Shown: in pieces, positions 10,577 through 23,248 of the stretch
Layout of the letters: every line of letters begins with the position of its first letter
Numbering within the stretch: position 1 is the first letter of the stretch
Assembly: GCA_025529335.1 (NCBI GenBank)
Contig: JAMYHX010000230.1
Location: 1 to 63,099, forward strand
Direction of reading: 5' to 3'
Source of the DNA: Rhizopus sp. PT2906
Taxonomy: Eukaryota > Mucoromycota > Mucoromycetes > Mucorales > Rhizopodaceae
Length of the DNA stretch: 63,099 nucleotides
Translations under genes and position numbers: made by a program
Notes under the pieces: model-generated
Databases searched by the model: none
The model's input: only the letters and a program-made list of their open reading frames with translations
What the model was told of the DNA's origin: nothing

Positions 10577-11604
10577 ATGAATGTAATTTTTATAGATTGG
10601 TTGAACCAGCTCACACTGGCTTTTCTTAAAGTGTCCACCAATTTGATACCATGCCCTATGTGTAATGTGAACACTATCGATAAAAATAGAAACAAGAGAA
10701 AGAAATGTAAAAAGTGTGCAGACAAAATTCCATCAAATAAGAAACACAAGCAGGCTAGCCGTCTTTCTTTCGAAGATGGCTGCAAAGTAGCTTTACATAA
10801 CAATAATACTCGCGTCGTCTTTGCTTAATTGTTATTCAGTCAAGATGAAGATAAACAAATATGATAAGGCGCAAAAAAAAAACATTATTGCTCATACTCT
10901 GTTGCATGCTCAAGAAGTTGAGAACATATCTGAAGAATTCAATATCAACTTTGGAGATACGTCAAAAATATTCGAAGCAGAGCTGCAACTGACCGAAAAA
11001 GTGATAATGAATTATTCCTGCAGAAAATGTGATAGCCTGGAGAATACAATAAGCTTTGAAGATATATCGCAAGTTGCATCCTTGTCAAGTGTACCAAACA
11101 TGCTGAAAATCCGGGACCTTATAGGGAAATTGATGCAGAAGTGATTAGTCTCCTGAACACCGATTTTCGTATTACTCAAAAGAAGCTGAATCTAATTCTC
11201 AAGCTCTTTACTGGTGCCTTAATCCATAATAAGTTGACGTTAATGGCTATTACCTCCGAGGTTTACTCAAGACATGCCACTATAGATATTCATCTAGAAA
11301 CAAGTGTTGATTCTGTGTCTTCTTCAAAATGTTTCTATAAGGACTTATCCTGTTCAGTTATTGTTAGCTCTGATGGAAAGAACTTATCAAAAAAAAACTG
11401 GCTATTGACTCACATACAATGAACGTCTTCATTACCTATTTCACAACAATAGCAACATCCAGATTACAAGAAGTGTTTGTTGGTCCTCAAGTTAATATCA
11501 CTCCCACCGAATTTACTGTGGATAGTACAAAAGTTTTTTTTGCGATCAGAAGAAGTGTCAATCTTCAAGGAAGCGTTCAATTCTTATCTTCTATCCAGAT
11601 CTGA
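10577..11604 (+). pseudogene. Decayed multi-frame ORF of unknown family
   Basis: Four consecutive plus-strand open segments (10577-10828, 10821-11144, 11141-11422, 11419-11604) overlap end to start in different frames, as if one reading frame of about 340 residues had been broken by frameshifts. The first contains a possible zinc ribbon (CPMCNV, then KKCKKCADK). I recognise no family. It adjoins a transposon remnant and has neighbour-like base composition. The alternatives are a transposon-derived ORF, a dead host gene, or chance open frames. An intron-containing live gene is less likely because no clear donor/acceptor pair joins the segments. Confidence 0.35.
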
Positions 11605-12065
11605 CTACGTATCTCCAAGTATCTCATGTTTAAGACAATTAACAAGTTAATTCAACCATACATCAACATATGCTTATCTTAGTTCAACCTTGGACGACTT
11701 TAATGATACTAAATTTATGCCTGTTACTGTATTTACTTTATGCGACACCGCAGATAAAGATGGTTATGGTTCAAATTACGATTCTGCGCCAAAATTGGTA
11801 CTTTATTGCTGCGTGCGAATAATTTGTAGAAATGGTGTTGTTATAACATGCAAATGATGTTTATTTTGATCTCTTAAAGATGTTGATTTGTGTGTAAGGA
11901 AAGTTATTAATGACTTTACTTTTTTAATGTTGTTGTTGTTTCTAGCCTTGAAAAGTAACAATTAAGTAATGAAAATAGTTCTTTCTCAAAGGTTTATGCA
12001 AAAAAAAATACAATAAAACAAAATGCAATAAAAGTAGCGTTAAGGATATAAGAGAAAAAGCATAA
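11605..12065. other. Intergenic region downstream of the RdRP gene
   Basis: AT-rich sequence with no gene recognised. It lies 3' of the minus-strand RdRP gene and 3' of the decayed ORF. An AAUAAA-like signal in minus-strand sense is not clear-cut. Confidence 0.4.
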
Positions 12066-15000
12066 TTAGCTTAAAAGGATTTTCATCAAGTCCTCGTTAG
12101 AAGCATCTGCTTGAATAACAGGTTGATTAGCATTGTTACTAGTCGGTCGGACATGTCCGTTGTTCTGAGGTGATGATCGGCTATTTTCTGAGTCATTACT
12201 AATATTCAACTCTTGAACTGCTCTTCTTAGCTCTGAATTGTTAAATGTAAACATGCCCGTATTTCCACTATAGACGATTGCTTCGTTATCCTCGCTAAAA
12301 TCTGATTCATAATCAGTATCCTCGTCATCTTCATCCACAATTTCAACTATTGGCTCTTTGTCATCGTTATCTTTATTTTCCATAGCCTTTTTGGCAAGCA
12401 TATGCTTAGCATGCTCCTCTTCAATTACAGTCTCAGGAATAGGCAATGATAGGGATGTATCTTGAGCTCTGTGGGTGTTTTTCTTGGCAATATCACAAAT
12501 GTAATCATAGATAACCCAAGGAAAACTGAGGAAACTACCTTGTTCAGAGTAGTCTCTTTGTCTTTCCTCAGGATGATAAGTTACATAGTACCAAGCAGCC
12601 GCCTTTGCTTCTATATTGGCCCTCTTTGTCATATCAACTGTATTCTTGCTTTCCTCCAAAAATTCCTTTTCGAATTCCTTTCTCCACAAAGATTTGAATG
12701 ATTTGACTGCCTTCATGGTACTATTATGTTGTTCATAGGATGTCTTGCTCTTGCCCTTCTTTAACCACTTGATGATATAACCAGAGACAATCTCTGCTTC
12801 TGTCTGGACTCCGCTTTGGTTCATGAGACCCAATAGGTCGCGATTATAGTCGCTACGAAGCTCGCGAGCCTCGCCAATATAATACTCCATGCCAGGAACG
12901 TGTAAACGGGTATCATACGCAGCTTCTTCAGTCAGCATTGACATGTAGTCTTTATAATTTGACTTGTCAATAGAACGATAAATATGACCAAGCACCTTTT
13001 TAGATTGATAAGATTCCTTGTCCTTCTTTTGCATAAAGTCTGGAAATTTTCTCACAATCAAGTCTTCAGAAAGAATAGCAGGCTTGCCAGATTTTGGGAA
13101 ATCTATGATAAATAACAATGATCAGTTTCCTCCCACATGATGATAATTCATTTTCCTTCTTACCAACTGCCTCTGAATGAAGCTGGGCTAATAAAATACA
13201 TCGACCGTCCATGGCTCCTTTATCGCTCATATCTGCCGTGGCAAGGTGAGCATTAGCAATTTGTCCAAGGTTATCATTATTAATGTAGTTTACAAAGAAC
13301 CTTTGAATATCACGAATCGTCACATCTTCCACTAGCCTTGGTTTAGCTGCTGTATAGTCCATAGGTGGATAGTTCTTTCTGGGTGGAATAAGCATGGGAT
13401 CCCAGTAGACACTGTTGTCATAGAGTAAGAGTCTGTTGATGCGTTTAATAATCATGCACTTACGAGTAATCATCACCATCCAAGTCACCACCTGAACACA
13501 TACTTGGTATATCTCTATAGCCTTTAGAAGAAAATACAACAACGTTCACCAAGTGATGAAGATTAGGTCGGTCAACCGCTTGCACTACACGAATATCACC
13601 TGGATGGAAACACGGATTTCTGAATACGACACACTCCTTTGTAATTATTTGCCTAACTGTTCCAGTGCTTGAAGAATCCCAGATTTGTACAAAAATTTCA
13701 CCTTCTTCCAAGGTATTTGTTTCATCCATGACGCCTAGTAAGAAAGCTCCCTGGGGCACCAATATCTTTGCCTTCTTCTTCAAATCCTTCAAAATGTTTA
13801 CACGAAATAGGTTCAACAGATTTTTAATGTAAGGATCCTGTCTCTCCAAGAAGCCTGCTTGAATGATAGATGCCATGGTTGATGCAGTACCAGCTTCATC
13901 TGTATTGCTAAGAAGCACACGGACAGCTTCTTCTGGTTTTCTGAGAACCTTGTCAATATCATGAAGCATGTTATCCATGAGTTTCAAAAATACTTCATCA
14001 CGGACGCCCAAAGCAGATAACAAAGTAATCACTTGACGGTTTAAGTAGCCGTGAATATAGGTTGATGTACGAATGACTTCTAATGTCAAGTGTTCCGACT
14101 TGAATTTGATTTCACTAGGACGAAGCTGTACCTTGACTCTTCCATTTTCAAGACTCTTATCCACCGTCAAGACGCCCTTGGCCCCGCCTAAACGAAATTG
14201 AAACGCGCTTGGAATATGCCGAAGATCCATTTGAGTTGCGACTTGTTCTGCCAAGGAGGGCGCAATTCGACCTACGCCATCCGAGAAGGTGTACCCATTA
14301 TAAACCACATCATCTATAAACTGCACCTCATCAGCTTCCAGACGACAGATCGGTCTAGTCGAAGAAAAGCATTGACCCATGCGTACAGCATGCTTAGCCA
14401 CCACTTTTTCATGAGAAAAGACACCCATCCAATTTCGAATCATGTCTGGCGTAAGATCCGGCGTGGACGCAAAGAACCAACAGCCATGCTCTCGTAATTG
14501 CGAGCTTGAGAATGCCAAAAACTCATATCTTCTGTCACCGATTTGAATACCCCGTTTCAAGACATCATAAATACGGTTGTATATTGCTTCATTTGTCATC
14601 TTTGTGCGAGCAGCGCCTACACGGTTAAAGCCTTCGTCCATGAACTGAACACGAATGAACCGATCTGCATAATCACGATAATGTCGTACGACACGGTTGG
14701 TCGTTTCCAAGTTGGGAGGTTGAATGAAAAGAGTGCTAGGTGTAATAATGACTTTACGAAGCATCGCACAGTGACTGGGTATCTTGCGCAACTGACATAC
14801 CTTCATGTCCAACTTTTCCCATATATTCCTAAAGGTTGTTAACGGATCCCATACTCTCTTTTTATTTAGGGCGACCAGTTCTAGTATTCCACGGACAATA
14901 GAGGGATCCAGGGCCTTGATCATTGAATAAAAGTTGCTGTCCATATTATATTCATCAATATAATGATATGAGATTACAGATTCCAGTAGATAAAGAACAT

Positions 15001-15958
15001 CAAATTCAAAGTTATACTTTACCCGATCAAGATATGTAAGAGGGGACGGAAGCTGAGAAGCCTCTGTCATCTTGATCGTAGGTTTCATCTTGTTTGGATC
15101 TCTAGGCACCAGATTGAAGTCGGCGGCCTTTCCGAGCTCTCTTTCAAAGACCGTGATGTTTTTAGGCATAGGATTAAAGGTGATGCGCAGTACTGTCCAG
15201 ACACCAATCTTGACAGTATCGGGCCGGGGCATGGGCAATATAGGTTCCTTTAATCTTGGTTCCGGACCATTTGTCTTGGCTAACGGTATGGTTGTAATTC
15301 TTTCCCAGTTTCCTCGCTGCTTTTTGAATGCTGTTTCATGCACTGAATTTGGATCACGTTTCCAATAACGTGGTGGATAACGAAGAGGTATCGTAAAGAT
15401 GATTTTATTTTCTATTTTTTCTACAACCATGTCCTCTTGTACTTCCTTGAATTTATAGTTCAACTTGTAGTCAATGTCCTGATAGGTAAAGAATACATCA
15501 ATCGAGCGTCGTGGGTAGAGTACACGAAACCTGACATTGGCTGTCGTTGACCACTGCTCGACAAAGTGCCGTACACTGACAAAATTTCCCAACGCAAACT
15601 TTTCTGCATTCAGATTTGAAGCTTCGTAGCTCTTGAAGGTATTCTGTGAAGCATTCATTTTGGCAAATTCAGTGTAAACGACATGACCATCAATCCTGTG
15701 TTGCTTTAAAAGCTCCTGCTTTTCTCTGTCTCGAGGGATTTGTCGAAATGTGATTGTAGCTGTTCCGTCCGGAGTGAGTCGATCGTCGTCAAGATTCAAA
15801 CTTGCCTCTTCTACTGAAGCAAACCGAGCAAAATAGTTAAACACGGTATCAGCGATAGTTCGCTTGCTGAGATTCCTGACGATCAAGTATCTATAATCTC
15901 TGTCGTCCCTTTGTTGCTGTGATCGCTCATTGTTGCCATTATGTCCATCGCTGTACAT
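12066..15958 (-). CDS. Cellular RNA-dependent RNA polymerase (RNA silencing)
   Basis: Eukaryotic QDE-1/RDR-type polymerase that copies single-stranded RNA into double-stranded RNA for Dicer. Three exons (13464-15958, 13164-13411, 12066-13102 in transcript order) join in phase to 1259 residues. Residues 20-100 resemble an RRM (YRYLIVRNLSKRTIADTVF). The catalytic domain has VYNGYTFSDGVGRIAP, FQFRLGGAKGVLTVD, LRPSEIKF and the metal-binding DLDGD at about residues 825-829 (CSGGDLDGDDY), with the first intron two residues later, inside codon 832. Exon 2 continues VYWDPMLIPP and HLATADMSDKGAMD; exon 3 starts DFPKSGKPA. The tail is acidic and Asn/Ser-rich. All expected catalytic aspartates are present, so it should be active. 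Confidence 0.95.
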
Positions 15959-16221
15959 GTTGACAAAGGAATAAAAAAGTCAAATTTGATTTCATTATTT
16001 ATGCTAAACTCCTAAATCTGTGATTTAAAAAAAAAAAATGACAAGGTCAAGCTGACAGATGACTTTCGAAATCTACGCCTACGTGTTTGGGGAAATGATT
16101 AAATATGATATACAAAAAGGAATTGCTCTTTATTATGAAGCAAGTAAGATCATGTAATTAACTAATTTGTTTAATATAAAACAAAAGAGTGAGAGTGAGA
16201 GAAAAAAGCATATCAAGTGGT

Positions 16222-16416
16222 TTATACAAACAGTCTGCGAGACGCAGTACAACAGGTCCAGCATATGCTCTGTTTCTTTGAAAAAAAGGCTATAGGACAA
16301 GGATGTTCAGTTCGATGGCAAACTGGGAGACACATCTCCTTAACAGGCTCCGTTGATGCAGCATCCATAGCAGATAGCATAGCGAATCCAATAAGAATAA
16401 AAGATAACAACTTCAT
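16222..16416 (-). CDS. Small cysteine-rich secreted peptide
   Basis: A 64-residue ORF with a clear signal peptide (MKLLSFILIGFAMLSAMDAAS), then a mature part of about 42 residues with six cysteines in the pattern C-C-C-C-CC. A TATA-like box lies 36-43 bp upstream of the ATG. No family is recognised. Small secreted cysteine-rich peptides of fungi can be antimicrobial, surface-active or signalling molecules; the sequence alone does not say which. It is intronless and about 260 bp beyond the RdRP start, on the same strand. It could be a chance ORF, but signal, cysteines and TATA box together argue for a gene. Confidence 0.6.
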   Translation of the reverse strand: MKLLSFILIGFAMLSAMDAASTEPVKEMCLPVCHRTEHPCPIAFFSKKQSICWTCCTASRRLFV

Positions 16417-16451
16417 GTTTTTGTTACGAGAAAGGATTGGTAATGCAAGCT

Positions 16452-16459
16452 CTTATAAA
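16452..16459 (-). promoter_or_regulatory. TATA-like box for the small secreted peptide gene
   Basis: In minus-strand sense this reads TTTATAAG, about 36 bp upstream of the peptide start codon. The position would put transcription start very close to the ATG. Confidence 0.4.
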
Positions 16460-18379
16460 CATTTCATTGTTCAAGATTACTTAAAAATAGTGAAAAAATA
16501 TTTAAACTTCGTCACATTTCAAAGAGCCAAAAGATCCTTTAGGTCAAATCAAAATATACAAGGTACATTCATCTGTGCTCTCATTTTCTCACACGTTTCA
16601 GAATGCTAAAGGATTTGCATGATAGTATGCATTATGAAAAGGTTATTAAGTGGTAATATAATTCAGTAGTAAGAAGTCCTCCCCTTTCTTTTCCGAATAT
16701 TGATTGCAGTAATATAAGGATTTCCTATAAATATTTCAATCACACATACTCATTTTATCAGCAAGCTCTTTGATTAACACCCTTTTAGCTAAAAAGTACC
16801 CTAATTAGAGCTTAAGGGTTTTTAGTGCAAGCAAATGCTACTATTCACCCTTCCTTTACTAACTAATCTTGTTGTGATTTAGCATAATGTGCCTGTCGGA
16901 ATGTAAATTATTTACTCTATATAATGGCCTTTTTTTTTTTCTATTTTGCTTTAACAAGAGTACCTGGCTCTCTTATTATAAGCAATGCTCCAACACTTGC
17001 CATACTCACTCTCGCATATAATACGATTGTATATTTGGCCAATGACACAACGGGCTTCTTGAACTGTAATTAAATTTTAATTGAAGATTTCATTTGAAAG
17101 TTAGTTCATCAGAATCATTTATTTGAATTATACTAAAATATTCTTTAGATCATAATGGAGGTAGAATAGTGCTACTCCGATAGCCTGAAACCGATTCCTT
17201 AGGCTGTCATGGTGTGATCTAACTGTGATAACAATAAAGAGGAGTCTTTATCAGATATCTATTATGGGACTGCATCAAAGGAGAGCTCATTATTAAGAAA
17301 AAGATAAATCCTTGGGGCATATAAGGGGGCATAAAAATCCAAGTACATCTTTAAATTAAAATATCAAAAGCATCCAGTTATTGTAGTCATTTCATTGTAT
17401 ATGCTTGTAGATAACAACTTACCTAAATAAATACGCACACACATCTGCAAATCGTTACAGGGGAATGAATAAAAGGCCATCTAGTGATTTTCTATATATA
17501 AACACCCTCATATTTATCTATCTAATCATACTTTTTGCTACATATCGATCTTGTCTTGAAGCAGACAAAAAAAACAAGTGGGGAAATTCGGAAAAAATTA
17601 AGACAATTAGTAAAAATTTATCGACACATGAACTTTCTACCGCGGCTTTTATTAATGCCATTTCTCTGCGTGTGTCAGATGAATTACCCCTAAAACCAAG
17701 GGCACTAGGTCATATGCGTGCCTTTTAAGAAGACAAGAAGAGAATCGTGCATTACTCCTGGTAGTACACGGATAATTCAATGTAATCCTTTTTACTAATC
17801 ACAGCAAAACTCAAGACTAATAGATGGCTGATTACTAAGCCATTGAGTCCTAAAAAGCGATCCATAGATGTTTTTGCCTTGAAAAATTCGATCAGAGTTA
17901 CATAAGTGATGATATACTTTTAAGTGTCATACAACACATATGCCTAGATCTCTTTTGTTTATCTATAGGCAGATCATCCGTTAGGTCTTCCATTGTGCTT
18001 TTTTGGTCATTTATTGATATATTATATAGTTCTGACGCATAAAATACATCATCAGTCAGTTTGTTATTTTATCAAATCATTTCATGGTGTTATTGGCAAC
18101 ATGAAGCAGCTTATCTATGTGCTTAAATAGATCAAACTTTATTTAAAAGCCAAGATCATAAATATCAATACAATAAACATACAGGAGAAGAAATGCCTTG
18201 GTGAAGCGAGGGTCAAGCACCTGTGTGTGCCACGCGAGGAAGCGCAGTTGCTACACGGTCATCACTCGATTTGATTGGCCGAAAACAAGGAAATATTGGG
18301 CGCCGATATGCCACAGCAACAACAAAAGAATGCATATATTTTTTTGGATTAATAATAGTTTAGTAATCTCTTCATTGCA
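16460..18379. other. Long intergenic region
   Basis: About 1.9 kb of AT-rich DNA. One plus-strand open frame (17465-17728) has a hydrophobic N terminus but no other support, so I do not call it a gene. No repeats or RNA genes were recognised. Confidence 0.4.
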
Positions 18380-18844
18380 ATGACTGACATTATAGGTTAC
18401 GCTTACGGAGCAACTGTATTTGCAGGTGGACTTGTAGGCTATCTAAAAGGTTGAGTAGACATTACAAAGTACCCTTCCCATTATTACTAAGCCCTCAATT
18501 CTATAGCTGGGAGTACAGCTTCTCTTTTAGCTGGAGCAATTTTCGGCGCTTTGGCAGCTCTCGGTGCCTACCAGGTTTCTCAAGATCCAAGAAATGTTAC
18601 TTTAGCATTGAGTATGTGATCATATGAAGAAGTAATATTTCGAAAATTGAACTCTTTTTTTTCTATTTTAGTTGTTAGCCTTTTACTCTTTATCGTAATG
18701 GGTTCACGCTTCTACAAAGGACGCAAATTTATGCCAGCTGGACTTGTTACGTTGTTAAGGTAATTATAAATGAGCGAGAGAACATTTAATAACTTTTGTC
18801 GTAGTATTCTCATGGTCATTCGATATGCTTCTAAACTCAATTAA
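18380..18844 (+). CDS. TMEM14 family small membrane protein
   Basis: Four small exons (18380-18449, 18507-18611, 18672-18759, 18805-18844) join in phase to 100 residues. The protein is almost entirely hydrophobic with three to four membrane segments and glycine-rich turns: GYAYGATVFAGGLVGYLKAG, SLLAGAIFGALAALGAY, LIVSLLLFIVMGSRFY and KFMPAGLVTLLSILMVIRY. GS-RFYKGRKFMPAG is typical of TMEM14/UPF0136. Animal TMEM14C works in mitochondrial porphyrin transport, but the role of fungal members is not established. Confidence 0.9.
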
Positions 18845-19909
18845 TTATATAAAATAAGAGTAATAATAAAGCACGGGAGATTTGAAACCAGATAGATATT
18901 CCAATCAGAGTGGGGGACATAAGAAAACGGGATAGAATATGGACCCTTACTAAAGAGCGAGCCCAGAGTTTTTTATGTCCTAATCGTTGACACATCTGAT
19001 TAGCAACCTAAAATAAAAGTCCGTTGCTTAGCATTGGATTATTTTTTGATCTGATCGTGATAAATAGTAAATCCGAAATGTTTTATAATTGTATATACAC
19101 ACATTTTAAACAGATCATACAACTGAATCCTTATATACTTGTCAAGCTTGTTTCATAACCAACATGAATCCATTCGCTTTACTTTTTGGATCAAGAAATA
19201 TAGAAATAGAGAGAGAGGGACCAGATCAGGATTTAGTGTGTGTGTCTGTACGTGCGAGAAAATCAAAAAGATGATTAACTTTCCTTTTTTGTTTTAGACG
19301 CGTCACCTACTTTCTTTAATTGATTGGACAATTTCACACGTCATGGTATTCTAAGCTTTTAAACTATTTCAACAAACGGGGAAACTTAACTCGTGGCCCC
19401 CAGTCAACTGTGGCTAAAACGTTGCTACCCCGATTCTTGGCTATTTTTTCGGGATACCGGAATTGATATTCAACCTGTCCAATCATTTGGTGGCGCGTAA
19501 GGGTATCTCTTTTTTTCATCTGTGTGGAACTTTGTAAATCAAAGAAAGGGTAAAAAAAAGTAAAATGGGCAATCAATGATGACCTTCTTGGATAAAAAGT
19601 ACACAAAGGGACCTAAATCAATAAAGTTAAATTGTTGGGAATAGCACACATGGTTTTCTGGGATTTCCTCCGCGACGAATGAAGGAGTGGAAGGGGAATA
19701 GCCGTTACAAATTTCGGCACCGGCTGTTTTATATGTTGATTCATCCGGTGAGTTCTTTAAACCGGAAAAAGCTTTTATCTTTTTTTGCTGGTATAAAAAG
19801 ACAATGATCTAAAAAAAAAAAAGTAATAAATAAATGGCTTTTGTATAATTTCTTCTCTTCTTCTCCACATTCTATTTCTTTTTTCTTTTATTTATTATTT
19901 ATTTACAAC
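18845..19909. other. Intergenic region upstream of the GATA-like gene
   Basis: About 1.06 kb without a convincing gene. It holds several CCGG-centred sites (about 19448, 19717, 19745, 19760), two of which form a CCGGT/ACCGG inverted pair at 19745-19764, and a TATA box at 19792. Confidence 0.45.
19792..19798 (+). promoter_or_regulatory. TATA box upstream of the GATA-like zinc-finger gene
   Basis: TATAAAA lies about 115 bp before the chosen ATG and just downstream of an inverted CCGGT/ACCGG pair. A pyrimidine-rich leader (19849-19890) follows it, as in many genes of this window. Confidence 0.5.
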
Positions 19910-20344
19910 ATGAATACACCCGCTACGCCACCTTATGAAAATAAAAAGTATGATTTATCATTCCTAACAGAAGAAACATGTCGTATGTCTATCCCATCAC
20001 CACCTGAATTAATAGAAGAAGATTATGTATTTAATACAGCAACAATCATGCATAACAAGAGAAAATCAATTCCTCATCGATCTCCATCAGATCAGATTCA
20101 CGATAAAAGTATTATCTTTCAATTAGACTCTGTACACATGGTGCCAAAGATTCTTCATGGTACTTCCTTGCTCTGGCCACTACGCCAACGTGTCTTGAAG
20201 GCAAGAACATACCCTACTAAGCGCGTAAAGGCCATGAAGATTCAGATACCCAGACTTCAATGGCAAAGTACTACACCTGATGATGATCTTGTCTTACCCA
20301 AACCTATTTCGATGCAACACCATCAGCCAGAACAACAACAACAA

Positions 20345-20375
<31 letters not shown>

Positions 20376-20890
20376 CCACAGCCACGGCGGCACCCCCGCG
20401 ACGTAAATATTCACACCCACATTCGGGCCGTCCCTCACGTATAAAGGGGCCCTGCCAAGCATGTCAAGAGACATCGGATGGCTGCATGAGAAAGGCATTC
20501 AATTGGCCATTCCCTACAGATACCGAGTTTAATGATAAAGGCAAGCCCTTTGTCTATCTCTGTAACAAGTGTGGTCTTAGGTAGGGACCTTCATCTGTAT
20601 TTTAAACGCACCAAGCTAACTTGATTTATAGATACAATAAAAGTGGTGGCTGTGTTTGCCGTCATTGTAGATGGGTCCTCTGTAAAGAAGAAAAACGTAA
20701 AGCAGTGCAACTGATAGATCAAATGCGTAGTTTCAGACCTGATGGTAAAGTTGATCTTGACGAAGACATTGAAAACTTTGTATGTAACCCCAAATACTGG
20801 CCCTGTGGTCATACATGGAAAGTTGGCTGGGTCTTGCACAGTCAAGACGCAGATGAGGATGAAGACTCGTTGACCGATGATACGCTCTAA
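19910..20890 (+). CDS. GATA-like zinc-finger protein with polyglutamine tract
   Basis: Two exons (19910-20580, 20632-20890) give 309 residues. I chose the ATG after the pyrimidine leader; the frame is open further upstream (from 19841) but only with leader-like translation. The N-terminal half is low complexity with a Gln run at about residues 140-155. It is followed by a basic stretch (PSRIKG) and a Cys4 finger, CQACQET ... YLCNKCGLRY, whose CNKCGLRY half is GATA-like. The spacing between the pairs is much longer than the 17-18 residues of a true GATA finger. A second cysteine cluster (CVCRHCRW, CNPKYWPCGH) follows. It is probably nuclear. Binding to GATA sites is not proven by the motif. 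Confidence 0.7.
20333..20373 (+). repeat. CAA/CAG trinucleotide tract encoding polyglutamine
   Basis: Mixed CAA/CAG repeats within the coding sequence of the GATA-like gene. The CAG-rich core is likely to vary in length between strains. Confidence 0.85.
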
Positions 20891-23248
20891 GTTTTGCAAA
20901 CTGTATATGCTTTCCCACACTACCCTTTCTATACATCTCTTTCACACATACGCACACGCATCTGTTCATATGTCTTGCTCCCCCTCTCCTTTTTTCTTTT
21001 AAAAGAAACACTTATGTACATAAAGACGCTCCCATATGCAAATAAAAAGGACTAACGAATCTCCCTTCTCTTTTCGATTTGTACATCAAAGCATAGAATA
21101 AGATAGAATCGATATATCAGCATTTGTGCCACATGAGATCATGACATTACAAATTATTCCAAGGACGGCTGATCAAATTTCCCTATTTTACAAATAGTTC
21201 TATATTGATTGAGCCAAGAGATTTTACTTTCATAGTCGAGAAAAAAGATAAATATAGTTTCCTTATGAGCTGAGCCCATAAATACTGTTATACATTTATT
21301 AGTCTGTAATGCATCAATAACAAGGTCGCAGGATCAAAGCTCTTTCTTTTGTTTCATGATCCACACACTCATCTACACACATCACTATCTTTTACTTTAA
21401 TGATTGACCTTGAAGATAACTGACGTTAAATGGCACCAAGAGATAACTATTTGAACAAGAAGGGAAGGGGGTTGCTTTCCATTTATGTTAATTCACAAAC
21501 AAAAAAAGAAATTTGAACATTAAACGATGGCATTTCTTTAGAATATATACATCATTCACTGATCTATTAGATTCTAGATAGAAAAAAAAATCATCCGGTT
21601 ACAGAGACTAAAACGTGAGAAGAGATCCTTTCCGAACAACAGTTTTGTAGAAATCACAAAATCTTAAACCTAAATTGAGCCACTCAAGCCTTGTCTTTCG
21701 AGTAGATCCGAGAAAAGATGTACATATTATATAATTGCTCATGTCTGGTTACGGATAAAAGAAATAATTTTGACAAAAGAATTGCCGTTCATGATTTCAA
21801 ATGGGGAATTATATTAGGCGCGTAGTTGAGTTTGGTATAGAAATTAAAGCAAATAGAGGGGAGTAAGCACAAGGTTTTATAGAAAAAGGTACGTATCTAT
21901 ACAAACTACTTGAGAATATACCATTCTTGTCAATATGACAACAGGTTGACAGTTTGTGGTTTGAATGAAATCGAAAACTCAGCACACTGTTTTTTTTTTT
22001 TCACTTTTGTTTTGCATAATAGATGAATCTATCTATCATGTTGTACTTTTTATCTCCCCCAGTTTAAAAAAGAGATCTATGTATTTGCTTTAGTATACAA
22101 TGCTCATAAACCCGGTCTGTCCTAATGGCTCTTGTTTTTGTGTGATCGATAAACAGGTTGAGTTATTTTGCATAGATGTGACATAATCTGTTTACTCGTT
22201 CTTGAGGCTTGCTTTTATCAACAGTATAATGACACTATTCGCAGATGACTGTCTAACTAGCTTACATCACATTATTACAGGCATACATGCTTCCAATGGC
22301 ATCGTATTCATACCACAATCAGTAACACAAAAAGAAATTTCAAAGACAAGCCCTATTGCAATCATCACATTTACTACAAAATGAAATCGGTTAATGATAA
22401 ATCCAGCCCCATAGTATAACAATGTTTTTTTTAAAAAAAAAGATCCCTCCTGGCTTGTATATTAACTATTCATAAGTCATTTGTTCGACGGAGCCCGCAC
22501 CAGATCCATCAGTGGATGGAAACGGAACCAGCCAAATCAGATTGTGTAATGTACCAATGCCCCCCCCTTTTGTATCTCAATTGGTTTCGAAATGCTTATG
22601 CTTGTATTAATCTGATACACCTTTCTTTCCCCTGACTACAAGGAAAGGGGGCCCCAAACTGTTTATTGTCATTGTTTCACATGAAAAAAAAAAATTACAT
22701 GCGCTGTATTAACAGATTCATTTATCCAATTCTCCGTCTAATGAAATATAATATTTATGCGGCAAGTGCGCCGATTGATTGGACAAAGGATGACTAAGGT
22801 AACACGCAGTTTTTTTTAATTCTGTTTCTCTGGCTTTATCGAACAGGTTTGATCACATATCAATCTCACAGTAGAATTCTGCATTTAATATTGTGTTTAT
22901 ATTTTTAATAAATTTAGACAGGGTCTAATGAGGAACACACAATGGCTATGCTTTTCTACAAAAAAAGAAACGCATCAATCAGATTTGATGAAAAAAATAT
23001 TGTGTTTTCTGTCATTTTTTAATCATTAACGATATCAGCTTTTTATTGTGATCTTTGAAATAACATTTTGTTCCTTTCGAACCAAACAGCTTTCTTTCTT
23101 TCTTTTTTTTTTGAACGCTTAGTCTACACTCGTGAACAAACTAGTCTTGTTACAGTTAGACTACAACTATAGTATATTGCAGTCACGGAAATCATCCATC
23201 AGTGTACCTCAAAAATAAGCAAAACGGAACTTTAATCACTTTTTTTAT
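20891..23248. other. Long intergenic region of about 2.4 kb
   Basis: No gene, RNA or repeat family recognised. It lies 3' of both flanking genes (convergent pair), so it need not hold their promoters. Only homopolymer runs (T12 near 21990, C8 near 22560, A10 near 22685) and scattered short ORFs are visible. Confidence 0.4.

Noticed and set aside
17465..17728. Plus-strand ORF with a hydrophobic N terminus
   Set aside because: No conserved motif, no promoter signal and AT-rich composition; a chance frame cannot be excluded.
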